From NCBI GenBank assembly GCA_963674475.2, contig CAXXFQ010000019.1:186001-250000 (forward strand): 64,000 nt of DNA. The letters are read 5' to 3'. Shown here one piece after another: positions 1 through 7,964 of the stretch; the stretch's first letter is position 1, and the number at the start of each line of letters is the position of its first letter. A program made the position numbers and the translations under genes. Below the pieces are notes generated by a model. The model was given only the letters and a program-made list of their open reading frames with translations, was not told where the DNA came from and ran no database searches. The DNA is from CAXXFQ01 sp963674475. Its GTDB lineage: Bacteria > Planctomycetota > Planctomycetia > Pirellulales > Thermoguttaceae.

Positions 1-621
1 TTACTGGCGGTGGCCGTGGGGACATTCGTCCTGTTCGGTTCTCCGGCAATTCGCTGGGCTTTCGGGGCGGCGCTGGGGGTGGCGTTCGGTCTGGCTTTGG
101 TGCGTGGGATGACGTTGGCCGATCTGATGAGCGGGATTTTCGAAGGGATGAAAGGGGTTATCCCCGGTTGCACGATCCTGTTGTTGGCGATTGCGATCGG
201 CTACGTCAGCAACGAGGTGGGTAACGCCGTCTTCATGATCGAGTTGATGGGGCACCGAATTCCTTTTTGGGCCTTGCCGGTGGCGCTTGAGCTGTTGACG
301 ATTCTGATCGCCTTTTCGACCGGGACCAGTTGGGGCACTTACGCGGTGGTCTATCCGCTGGCGATGCCTTTTGCGTGGGCCGTTGCCCAGTCGTGCGGCA
401 TGGCTCATCCGGAATTTTATATGGCGATTTGTTTTGCCGCCGTGTTGAACGGATCGGCCGCCGGGGACCAGTGTTCGCCGATTTCCGACACCACGATTTT
501 AAGCGCGATGTGTACCGGCTGTGACCTGATGGATCACGTGAAGACCCAGTTGCCCCAGGCGGCGGTTGCCGCGACGTTGGCGGGGATCGGTTGGACGATC
601 GTGACGATCGCGTTTTGTTAA
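1..621 (+). CDS. Na+/H+ antiporter, NhaC-like, C-terminal part (5' truncated by window)
   Basis: About 206 residues are visible; the reading frame is open to the first base, so the gene starts outside the window. The protein is strongly hydrophobic with several membrane helices. The stretch GDQCSPISDTTILSA followed by a Cys-Asp pair and HVKTQLPQA is the signature of NhaC-family sodium/proton antiporters, which exchange Na+ for H+ across the inner membrane. The next gene follows after 29 bp on the same strand, so co-transcription is possible, although the products are unrelated. Family assignment is secure; the exact substrate is inferred from the family. Confidence 0.85.
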   Translation, partial: LLAVAVGTFVLFGSPAIRWAFGAALGVAFGLALVRGMTLADLMSGIFEGMKGVIPGCTILLLAIAIGYVSNEVGNAVFMIELMGHRIPFWALPVALELLTILIAFSTGTSWGTYAVVYPLAMPFAWAVAQSCGMAHPEFYMAICFAAVLNGSAAGDQCSPISDTTILSAMCTGCDLMDHVKTQLPQAAVAATLAGIGWTIVTIAFC

Positions 622-650
622 TACGGTGAATCCCTTTTTTTAACCGGGCC

Positions 651-2801
651 ATGAACCACGCCAAGAATGATCTCGCGATTTCGCACGCTCCTCGCGTTTG
701 GCACGATTTGGTCGAATGGCTTGCGTCTGCTTTTCCAAAAACGACGAAGTCGCAGCGATTCCGGGCTGCCCGTCGTGCGATTGAGACGGTCGCGTTGTTG
801 AAGTGGGCGATTGTCGAATGTCTTTTGTCGGACGGCGAGGCGGAATCGGTTCTGGGCGAGGCGGTGGACCGTTTGGGCGAGTCGTTTTGTTGGGCCGACC
901 TTCCTGAAGCGATGGTCGAACCGGTTCGTTTTGGTGTCGGTTGGGCGTGGGAACGACTTGCGTTCTCGACGGAAACGAAACAAGTCGACCCGGCCGATTT
1001 TTTGGGGCGGTTGCATCAACGGTTGCTCGACACGGAAACAGGGGAAACGGCGGCCCGGGCGACCCGACGTCGACGGAAATCGAGCGGGACGTTTTACACC
1101 CCGGCCCCGGTTGCCCGGTTTATGGCCGACGGGGCGCTGGCCGAATGGGCCTCGGACCGTCCGCCCCGCGTCTTGGACCCGGCCTGCGGTTGCGGGATCT
1201 TTTTGACCTCGGCGATTCGAGCTTTTCAAAAGAGACCAAGGGCCGCTGAAAAATCGTTCGACATGAGGGCACTTGCCGGGGCGATTACGGGGATCGATCT
1301 CGATCCGGACGCCGTCTTTCTGGCACGGGGGGCCGTCCTGTTGACCCTTGCGCGGTTCGATTCGAACGGAATAGAAAGGCCTTTGCTCGACGTCTTGATG
1401 AAAAATATCCGGACCGGCGACGCGATGACCGACAACTCGTTGGTTTCAAACGAGGAGCCGTTGGATTTAGTTCTCGGTAATCCGCCCTACCTGCGTGAGC
1501 GGGGGGCGAAGGCGCTTTTCGATCGGATCGGAAAAACCGAATTCGGCCGTCGGTGGCACGCGTCGCGGATGGACCTTTGGCATTATTTTGTCCATCGGGG
1601 GTTGGACCTTTTGCGGGAAGGCGGGGTCCTTTCGTTTATCGTCAACGGCTATTGGACCGCCGGACGCGGGGCGAAGAAACTGATTGACCGGTTGCAAAGC
1701 GAAACCCGGTTTGCCGAAATGGTCGATCTAGAAAAATACCCCGTTTTCGATCAGGTAAACGGCCATCATCTGATTTTTCGACTCGTCAAACGTTCCGGTT
1801 CGGCCGAACGGGGGCGGCCGACGACGATCCGGCGGATTTCATCGCAAGCGTTTTCTGAAAGGGGATCGGAAGACACGGAATCGCTTTTCGACGGCCGGGT
1901 TCCTTTTGTGACGACGACCAAGACCCACGCGGAACTTTTTCATGATGGGCGGATCGACCTGGAACCGTCGGCCGGGCCGTGGTTGGACCGCTTGAGTCGT
2001 TTCCCTTCTCTGGGGCAGTTTGGACAGGTCCGTCAGGGGATCGCGGAAAATCCGGCGTCGATCAATCGGCGGACGAACGAACGTTATGGCCAACGGTGGA
2101 CGGTTGGCGAAGGAGTTTTTGTATTGACCGACGACGAGGTCGATCGACTGGATCTTGACGGGCCAGAGCGAGCGCTCGTTCGACCCTATTATCGTCCGTC
2201 CGATTTCGATCGATTTTCGCGTCCTGAAAAACCGTCGGCATGGTTGATCTATTCGACGGCCGAGACCTGGCCCGAACTGGAGCGATTTCCGACGTTGCGC
2301 GACCATCTCGTCCGTTTTCGACCGATCATGGAAGCCCGTCGAGAGACCCGGCTTGGTGCCCGCGCTTGGTGGCACCTGCATTGGCCGCGCGAGGTGTCGC
2401 TTTGGGAGGGGCCGAAGGTGGTCGTCCCGCAGATGGCACCGCGGCCGACCGCCGTGGCGACCGAAGGATCGGTCTATCTGCCCTTCAGCGCGAACCTGTT
2501 TGTCCCTGATCCTTCGACCCAAGAGCATCCGAACTATTGGGTCGCCCTCTTGGGAAGTCGGCTCTTGCACGAGTGGTTTCGACATCATGCCAAACGACGG
2601 GGGATCGGGCTGGAGATCGGCTGCCGGACCCTTTCGGCCGTGCCGGTTCGACCGATCCGCTTTGACGATTCCGGGGAGCGACGCAAGCACGATCGGCTGG
2701 TCGAACTGGTCGAGTTGCGTTTTGGCCTGGCCGGCGATTCGGACGCGGCCCGACAGGTCGAGGAAGAGATCGACACGACGGTCGAAACGCTTTTTGGGTA
2801 A
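651..2801 (+). CDS. N6-adenine DNA methyltransferase (Eco57I/TaqI-like), no partner nuclease visible
   Basis: 716 residues. The order is: a helical N-terminal region, a GTFYTP segment near residue 146 (typical just before the methylase fold), AdoMet-binding motif I DPACGCG at 176-182, GIDLDPD at 214-220, and catalytic motif IV NPPY at 277-280, which marks an exocyclic-amine adenine methylase. The C-terminal 300 residues have the mixed character of a TaqI-like target recognition region. I see no PD-(D/E)XK nuclease motif at the N-terminus, and neither neighbour is a restriction gene, so it is either an orphan methylase or a type IIG-like enzyme with an unrecognised nuclease part. ATG start chosen; a weak purine-rich sequence precedes it. 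Confidence 0.85.
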   Translation: MNHAKNDLAISHAPRVWHDLVEWLASAFPKTTKSQRFRAARRAIETVALLKWAIVECLLSDGEAESVLGEAVDRLGESFCWADLPEAMVEPVRFGVGWAWERLAFSTETKQVDPADFLGRLHQRLLDTETGETAARATRRRRKSSGTFYTPAPVARFMADGALAEWASDRPPRVLDPACGCGIFLTSAIRAFQKRPRAAEKSFDMRALAGAITGIDLDPDAVFLARGAVLLTLARFDSNGIERPLLDVLMKNIRTGDAMTDNSLVSNEEPLDLVLGNPPYLRERGAKALFDRIGKTEFGRRWHASRMDLWHYFVHRGLDLLREGGVLSFIVNGYWTAGRGAKKLIDRLQSETRFAEMVDLEKYPVFDQVNGHHLIFRLVKRSGSAERGRPTTIRRISSQAFSERGSEDTESLFDGRVPFVTTTKTHAELFHDGRIDLEPSAGPWLDRLSRFPSLGQFGQVRQGIAENPASINRRTNERYGQRWTVGEGVFVLTDDEVDRLDLDGPERALVRPYYRPSDFDRFSRPEKPSAWLIYSTAETWPELERFPTLRDHLVRFRPIMEARRETRLGARAWWHLHWPREVSLWEGPKVVVPQMAPRPTAVATEGSVYLPFSANLFVPDPSTQEHPNYWVALLGSRLLHEWFRHHAKRRGIGLEIGCRTLSAVPVRPIRFDDSGERRKHDRLVELVELRFGLAGDSDAARQVEEEIDTTVETLFG

Positions 2802-3216
2802 CGTCTTTTGAGGAAGAATCTTTCCCGTTAGGAGAAAAAAACCCGAAGTGGCCGCGCAGGAGGGGTTGATTCGACCGGACGTCTATCGCATACTTATTGG
2901 TGTCGGCATAGCTAATGATCCTTACTGTTTCGTAAATGCGCCTCGCAAGTGCGACTCGCAAGTGCGACTGTTTAAGGCTGATTTTTGCGGGGTTTTCGAG
3001 CGTAAAAGGGGTGTTATTGGCAATGCGGGCCTCGATAATACTAATGCTTTTGTGTCGATCGACCGGGTCTTTTGGTTTTCACGCCAACGAGCCCGAATCG
3101 TCGACTCCTACTCATGCCCCATGAAGGGAACGGTTACCAAAGGCCAACGGACCGGAATTCCAGGGCCGATATCCCTCCCACCTACACCCACTCAAACCAC
3201 TTTGGAGGTTTTTCCT
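2802..3216. other. Intergenic region with a 13-bp tandem duplication
   Basis: No convincing gene is visible. An open frame continues upstream of the downstream TIM-barrel gene through this region, but the Tat signal and ribosome site place that gene's start at 3217. Bases 2944-2956 (CGCAAGTGCGACT) are repeated exactly at 2957-2969. The downstream gene's promoter is expected here, but I cannot place it. Confidence 0.4.
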
Positions 3217-4185
3217 ATGACGCTTAATCGACGTGATTTTCTGGCCGCTTCGGCCATCGCCGGGGTCGGGCTGATGGCCGGGGGCCGTTTGCAGGCTGCC
3301 GAATATAAGACCAAACTGCAAAAGGCCAAGATTGCTCCCCCGAGCGAAGCGACGCTCGCGGCCTGGAAAGAGGCCGGTTTCGACGGGATGGAAACCACCA
3401 GCCCCGCCGCCTACAGTAAATCGGAAGCCGACGCGACCAAAGATCGCCTCATCGCCGAAAAACTGGGGATGCAGATCCATTCGGTCTTGTTCGGTTGGGC
3501 CGAGTTTAATAGCCCGGATCAAGGGACAGTCAACCAGTCGATCGAAAAGGTTCGCGGCGCGCTTTACGCTGCCAAGGGCTATGGTGCTGAGACGGTCCTC
3601 GTCGTGCCGTGCCGGGTCGGTGGGATGCCGATGCCCCAGCCTTGGGAATTCGATATCGAGTTCTGCCCGAAGACCAGCCACGTCAAGCGAGTGGCCAAGG
3701 GGGACAACGCCAAGTACGAAAAGTATATCGAGGCGCAAAACTACGCGACCGATTCCACACGCAAGGCGGTTCAACAGTTGATCCCCGAGGCCGAGAAGGC
3801 GGGTGTCATTATCGCGTTGGAAAACGTTTGGAATAACCTTTGGGTCAAGCCGGACCTGGCGGCCAATTTCATCCGCTCGTTCGACAGCCCGTCGGTCCAG
3901 GCTTACTACGACATCGGCAACCATGTCAAGTACGCCCCGTCGGAAGAGTGGATTTACAAACTGGGCAACTTGATCAAAAAGATCCACGTCAAAGACTTCA
4001 AGCTCAACCCCAACGGCCAAGGCGGCAAGTTTGTCGACATCCGCGACGGTAGCGTCAACTGGCCGGTCGTGCGCAAGGCGCTGGATGATATCGGCTACAA
4101 TGGCTTCATGACGATCGAAGGCAGCGGCGGAATTTCGCTGGAAGAACAGAGCAAACGGCTCGATCTGATTATCGCCGGTAAGTAA
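3217..4185 (+). CDS. Tat-exported sugar phosphate isomerase/epimerase-like TIM-barrel protein
   Basis: 322 residues from an ATG with a strong GGAGG 9 bp upstream (3204-3208). An in-frame extension to 2848 exists but has no export signal, so it is rejected. Residues 1-30 form a twin-arginine signal (NRRDFLAAS, then a small-residue hydrophobic stretch and LQAAE). The rest matches the xylose-isomerase-like TIM barrel: metal and catalytic residues are plausible in ALENVW, YDIGNH, KIHVKDFK and the terminal TIEGSGG. Planctomycetes carry many such secreted barrels, usually of unknown substrate. A second, diverged member lies at 58554-59387. A terminator hairpin follows. Confidence 0.88.
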   Translation: MTLNRRDFLAASAIAGVGLMAGGRLQAAEYKTKLQKAKIAPPSEATLAAWKEAGFDGMETTSPAAYSKSEADATKDRLIAEKLGMQIHSVLFGWAEFNSPDQGTVNQSIEKVRGALYAAKGYGAETVLVVPCRVGGMPMPQPWEFDIEFCPKTSHVKRVAKGDNAKYEKYIEAQNYATDSTRKAVQQLIPEAEKAGVIIALENVWNNLWVKPDLAANFIRSFDSPSVQAYYDIGNHVKYAPSEEWIYKLGNLIKKIHVKDFKLNPNGQGGKFVDIRDGSVNWPVVRKALDDIGYNGFMTIEGSGGISLEEQSKRLDLIIAGK

Positions 4186-4217
4186 CGCAGGCTGATTCAA
4201 GGCGACAAGTTTTTTGC

Positions 4218-4259
4218 GAGGCGGTTGACTCGATATGGGTTGACCGCCTCGGTGTTTTC
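4218..4259 (+). terminator. Intrinsic terminator after the TIM-barrel gene
   Basis: An 8-bp stem GAGGCGGT/ACCGCCTC with a 17-nt loop is followed by a T-rich run. It lies 32 bp after the stop codon at 4185. Confidence 0.6.
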
Positions 4260-4309
4260 TTGTGCAATGGTTTTTGGTTTGGTTTTGGGAAGATCCAGGA
4301 GTTTTAAAA

Positions 4310-4428
4310 GGAGTGACGGCGTTGCCGTCACCTGTTTTTTTGAATGAGAGGGGACATTTTGAAAATAGTCCCCTCTCAAACTCTCCCCTCAAAAACTTTT
4401 TGGACCGGGATTGCTTCGCAATCCCTCT
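4310..4428 (-). repeat. Triple-hairpin element copy 1 (reverse orientation)
   Basis: One of six copies of a ~120-bp element (others at 20837, 25830, 34588, 34887 and 41842). In this orientation it reads GTGACGGC/GCCGTCAC hairpin, then GAGAGGGGAC/GTCCCCTCTC hairpin, then GGGATTGC/GCAATCCC hairpin. The pyrimidine-rich tract 4429-4462 is the complement of the A-rich tract found before every copy. Here the element fills the leader of the downstream FAD oxidoreductase gene, the only copy lying in front of a start codon. Confidence 0.9.
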
Positions 4429-4462
4429 GTTTAAATTTTTTCTTTTTTCTTTTTTGATTTTT

Positions 4463-6418
4463 ATGACTCATATTCCATTTACCGTTGTTCATACCCTTAT
4501 CCTCGGCAGTGGTGCCGCCGGACTGGCCGCCGCCGTCCGACTTCGTCGCGCGGGCGTCGGCGATCTTCTGATCGTCACCGAAGGGCTCGAAATGGGGACC
4601 TCGATCAACACCGGCAGCGACAAACAGACCTACTACAAAATGTCCCTCTGCGGTGACGAGGCCGATTGCCCGCTGGCGATGGCGAGGACCTACTTCGACG
4701 GCGGCAGTATGCATGGCGATCTGGCGCTGGTCGAAGCGTCGGTCTCGGCGCGGGCGTTTTTGAATCTGGTCGATCTGGGGGTCCCGTTTCCGCAAGACGG
4801 ATTCGGCCAGTTTGTCGGCTACAAAACCGACCACGATCCGCGACGTCGGGCCACGTCGATCGGGCCGTACACGTCGCGCGAGATGTGCCGCGCGTTGATC
4901 GGCGAGGTCCGCTCGCTTGAAATTCCTGTCCGGGAAAATCGCGTAGCGGTCGAGCTGTTGACTGAAGCGGCTGAAGCGGCCGACGGGGCAGGGGAGGGGG
5001 AGCGGCGCGTGGTCGGGGCGGTCTTGATCGATTCGGACGGGCGGTTTGAAATCGTCGCGGCCGAAAACGTTGTTTTTGCTACCGGCGGGCCAGGCGGGCT
5101 TTACCAAGCGAGTGTTTACCCGGCCGTTCACACCGGCGGAATCGGTTTGGCCCTCATGGCGGGAGCGAGTGCGCAGAATCTGCCCGAGTCGCAATTCGGT
5201 CTGGCGTCGACACGCTTCCGCTGGAACGTTTCCGGCACGTACATGCAGGTGGTCCCCCGTTTCGTCAGCACCGAGGCGGACGGCCAGAGCGACCCGCGCG
5301 AATTTTTGACCGAGTTTTTCCCGACCCCCGGCGCGATGCACTCGAAGGTTTTTCTCAAAGGGTACCAGTGGCCGTTTGACGCACGGAAGGTGGTCGACGG
5401 GTCGTCGCTGGTGGACCTGTTGGTCTATCGCGAAACGGTTTTGGAAGGGCGTCGGGTCTTTCTCGATTTCCGCACGGAACCGGACTGTTTTTCGTTCGAT
5501 GCGCTTTCGGACGAGGCGCGGACGTATCTTGAAAAGTCGGACGCGCGGTTGGAAACGCCGATTGCCCGTCTGGCGAAGATGAACCCCGGGGCGATCGGTG
5601 TCTATGCCGACCACGGGATCGATCTGACGGCCGAGCCGCTGGAGATCGCCGTTTGTGCCCAGCATAACAATGGCGGGCTGGCCGGGAATCGTTGGTGGGA
5701 GTCGGTCAATCTGAAGCATCTTTTCCCGATCGGCGAGGTCAACGGCTCGCACGGCGTTTCTCGTCCGGGCGGTTCGGCGCTGAATGCCGGTCAGGTCGGC
5801 GCGATTCGGGCGGCCGATTTTATCGCCCATCGATACGCTGAAAAGACCGTCGATTCGGCGCGGGTCCGAGAGCTTGGCGCGGCGGTGGTCGAGCGGCTGG
5901 AAGACTGGTTGACCCGAGGGGCCGGTGCGTTGGAATCGTGGGCAGAAACGCGGGAGACGTTCCAGCGACGGATGAGTCGCTCGGGGGCCCAGATCCGTCG
6001 TGTGGAGGAGCTCGACGAGGTGGTCGAGCAGGCGTGGCAAGCGTTCGAATCGTTCGAGGCCGCCGGGTCTCAATGTGAGAAAAACGCGGACCGGATCGAG
6101 GCCCTTCGGAACCGGTACCTCTGCTTTGCCCATGCGGTTTATCTCGAAGCGATTCGTGACGCGCTTGGCGCCGGGGTCGGCAGTCGAGGTTCGGCGATCG
6201 TGCTGGACCGGCAGGGCGAACCGATCCATGAGAAGCTCGACGACGCTTGGCGGATCGTGCCGGAAGACCTTGCGTTTCGCCAGAAGGTTTTGGAAACCAA
6301 GGTCGACGGTCCCCGGCGGGTCACGAACCGCTGGGTGCCGCGCCGTGAGATTCCCGAGGAGGACCTTTGGTTCGAAACGGCCTGGCAACGGTTTCGCGAA
6401 GGGGCGATTTTTGAATGA
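4463..6418 (+). CDS. FAD-dependent oxidoreductase (fumarate reductase/L-aspartate oxidase-like flavoprotein)
   Basis: 651 residues from ATG 4463. An in-frame extension reaches 4262 but would translate a repeat element, so it is rejected. Near the N-terminus VHTLILGSGAAGLAAA is the dinucleotide-binding fold of FAD proteins. Later motifs are FATGGPGGLY, the HNNGGLAGN stretch, and GSHGVSRPGGSALNAGQVGA, which closes the FAD site in the succinate dehydrogenase/fumarate reductase/NadB family. The C-terminal 150 residues are helical, as in that family. No iron-sulfur or membrane partner lies next to it, so it is not an ordinary Sdh operon; the substrate is unknown. There is no Shine-Dalgarno sequence before the start, only a T-rich tract from the repeat. 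Confidence 0.85.
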   Translation: MTHIPFTVVHTLILGSGAAGLAAAVRLRRAGVGDLLIVTEGLEMGTSINTGSDKQTYYKMSLCGDEADCPLAMARTYFDGGSMHGDLALVEASVSARAFLNLVDLGVPFPQDGFGQFVGYKTDHDPRRRATSIGPYTSREMCRALIGEVRSLEIPVRENRVAVELLTEAAEAADGAGEGERRVVGAVLIDSDGRFEIVAAENVVFATGGPGGLYQASVYPAVHTGGIGLALMAGASAQNLPESQFGLASTRFRWNVSGTYMQVVPRFVSTEADGQSDPREFLTEFFPTPGAMHSKVFLKGYQWPFDARKVVDGSSLVDLLVYRETVLEGRRVFLDFRTEPDCFSFDALSDEARTYLEKSDARLETPIARLAKMNPGAIGVYADHGIDLTAEPLEIAVCAQHNNGGLAGNRWWESVNLKHLFPIGEVNGSHGVSRPGGSALNAGQVGAIRAADFIAHRYAEKTVDSARVRELGAAVVERLEDWLTRGAGALESWAETRETFQRRMSRSGAQIRRVEELDEVVEQAWQAFESFEAAGSQCEKNADRIEALRNRYLCFAHAVYLEAIRDALGAGVGSRGSAIVLDRQGEPIHEKLDDAWRIVPEDLAFRQKVLETKVDGPRRVTNRWVPRREIPEEDLWFETAWQRFREGAIFE

Positions 6419-6460
6419 GCGAGAATAGATGAACGCGATTTGGCAATAAAACGGCCATGA

Positions 6461-6493
6461 AAAAAGGAGCGTTGTTTTTTCACGCTCCTTTTT
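6461..6493. terminator. Bidirectional terminator between the FAD gene and hypD
   Basis: A perfect 12-bp stem AAAAAGGAGCGT/ACGCTCCTTTTT with a 9-nt loop lies between two convergent genes. The A-run before and T-run after let it serve both strands. Confidence 0.8.
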
Positions 6494-6519
6494 CGATTTT
6501 AGATGGACGATCTTTTTTA

Positions 6520-7608
6520 CTACTGATGGCGTCGATAACGCCAGTAGGCGGCGCAGGCTCCTTCGGAGGAGACCATTGGGGCACCGAGTGGGTTTTCGGG
6601 AGTGCATCGCTTTCCGAATGCCGGGCACTCGTCCGGGCGGCGGTGGCCTTGAAGGACCTCTCCGGCAAGGCATTCGGCCGGTTCGTCGGCGGTCATGTCT
6701 TCCACGCCGAATCGGACAATTGCGTCAAACGGCTTGTATTTTTCCCGCAGCGCGTAGCCGCTCTCGGGGATCGGGCCGATGCCGCGCCACTTCTGGGTGA
6801 CCGTTTCGAAGATCTCGGCCAGTTGTCGTTGGGCCACAAGGTTCCCCTCGGCACGGACGCATCGGGCGTACTGGTTTTCGACCTCGTGGCGACCTTCTTC
6901 AAGTTGGGTCAGGCAAAAGAGGACCCCTTGGAGAATGTCGACCGGCTCGAAACCGGTGACGACGATCGGGACACGATACTCCTCGGCAATCGGTTCGTAC
7001 TCGTGGATTCCCATGATGCTGCAGACGTGTCCGGCGGCCAAAAAACCGTTGACCAGACAATCGGGCGAATCCAAGACCGCCCGGATGGCCGGCGGGACGA
7101 GAACGTGACTGACCAGGGCCGAGAAATTCGTGAGCCCCAATTTGGCGGCGTGCGCGATCGTCATCGCGTTGGCCGGGGCGGTTGTTTCAAAACCGATCGC
7201 GAAAAAGACGACCTCGCGATCCGGATTCTCGCGGGCCAGTGTCAGGGCGTCCATTGGCGAATAGACCACCCGGACGTCGCCCCCTTCCGACTTGACGGTC
7301 AGAAGGTCTTTATTCGAACCGGGCACTCGGAGCATGTCGCCGAACGAGCAGAAAATAACTTCTTTCCGCGAGGCGATCGCCACGGCCCGGTCGATCATCT
7401 CGATCGGCGTGACGCAGACCGGGCAGCCGGGGCCGTGGATCAGACGGATTCCCTCGGGCAACAGCTCGTCGAGTCCGAATCGCAAGATCGAGTGGGTCTG
7501 ACCGCCGCAGACCTCCATCAGGTTCCACGGCCGGGTGACGACCGAACGGATTTTATCAAGGATCTTATGGACTTCCGTGGCGTCGCGATATTCGTCAATA
7601 TATTTCAT
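6520..7608 (-). CDS. hypD: [NiFe]-hydrogenase maturation protein HypD
   Basis: 362 residues, normal length for HypD. The protein carries the invariant Cys of CGGQTH near residue 39, HGPGCPVC near residue 75, and the Cys-rich C-terminus (ECPAFGKRC, then GACAAYW) that binds a 4Fe-4S cluster. HypD works with HypC as the scaffold on which the Fe(CN)2CO unit of [NiFe]-hydrogenase is assembled. Its ATG overlaps the end of hypC by 4 bp, so the two are translationally coupled. hypE, hypA, hypB and the hydrogenase structural genes are not in the window. Confidence 0.97.
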   Translation of the reverse strand: MKYIDEYRDATEVHKILDKIRSVVTRPWNLMEVCGGQTHSILRFGLDELLPEGIRLIHGPGCPVCVTPIEMIDRAVAIASRKEVIFCSFGDMLRVPGSNKDLLTVKSEGGDVRVVYSPMDALTLARENPDREVVFFAIGFETTAPANAMTIAHAAKLGLTNFSALVSHVLVPPAIRAVLDSPDCLVNGFLAAGHVCSIMGIHEYEPIAEEYRVPIVVTGFEPVDILQGVLFCLTQLEEGRHEVENQYARCVRAEGNLVAQRQLAEIFETVTQKWRGIGPIPESGYALREKYKPFDAIVRFGVEDMTADEPAECLAGEVLQGHRRPDECPAFGKRCTPENPLGAPMVSSEGACAAYWRYRRHQ

Positions 7609-7886
7609 CGCGACGAATCCTCCTTCAGACGATTTGCCATTTCTGCCTCTTCTTCGCGACCGGCCTTTGCGACCGCTTCGATCGTTTCGACAATCTCGTT
7701 GGCTTCTTCCTCGTCAATCAGACTGATCGCAAAGCCGACATGGACCAGGACGTACTGACCGGGCTCGGCCTCGGGCGTGTAGGAGAGGCAGATATCTTTG
7801 GCGATGCCGCCGAAATCGACCTTCGCCATCGGCAGCGATTCTTTGGAGTAGGTTTCGACAATTTGACCGGGAATTCCAAGACACAT
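7605..7886 (-). CDS. hypC: [NiFe]-hydrogenase maturation chaperone HypC
   Basis: 93 residues starting MCLGIPGQIVE. Cys2 is the residue by which HypC carries the iron unit, exposed after removal of the initiator Met. The VDFGGIAKDICLSYTPE segment and PGQYVLVHVGFAIS are family-typical. The last ~20 residues are charged and a little longer than usual. It lies between hypF (78 bp upstream) and hypD (4-bp overlap) in one leftward operon. Confidence 0.97.
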   Translation of the reverse strand: MCLGIPGQIVETYSKESLPMAKVDFGGIAKDICLSYTPEAEPGQYVLVHVGFAISLIDEEEANEIVETIEAVAKAGREEEAEMANRLKEDSSR

Positions 7887-7964
7887 AGACGTTTTTCTTC
7901 TATTTCGATTTCTTCAAGGTAAAAGGGAAAAGGAGTCGGCGAATTTTTTTCTAACAAAAAACCC

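Noticed and set aside
6457..7758. Long plus-strand open frame opposite hypD and hypC
   Set aside because: It is antisense to two certain genes and shows no family features; high G+C gives many such frames.
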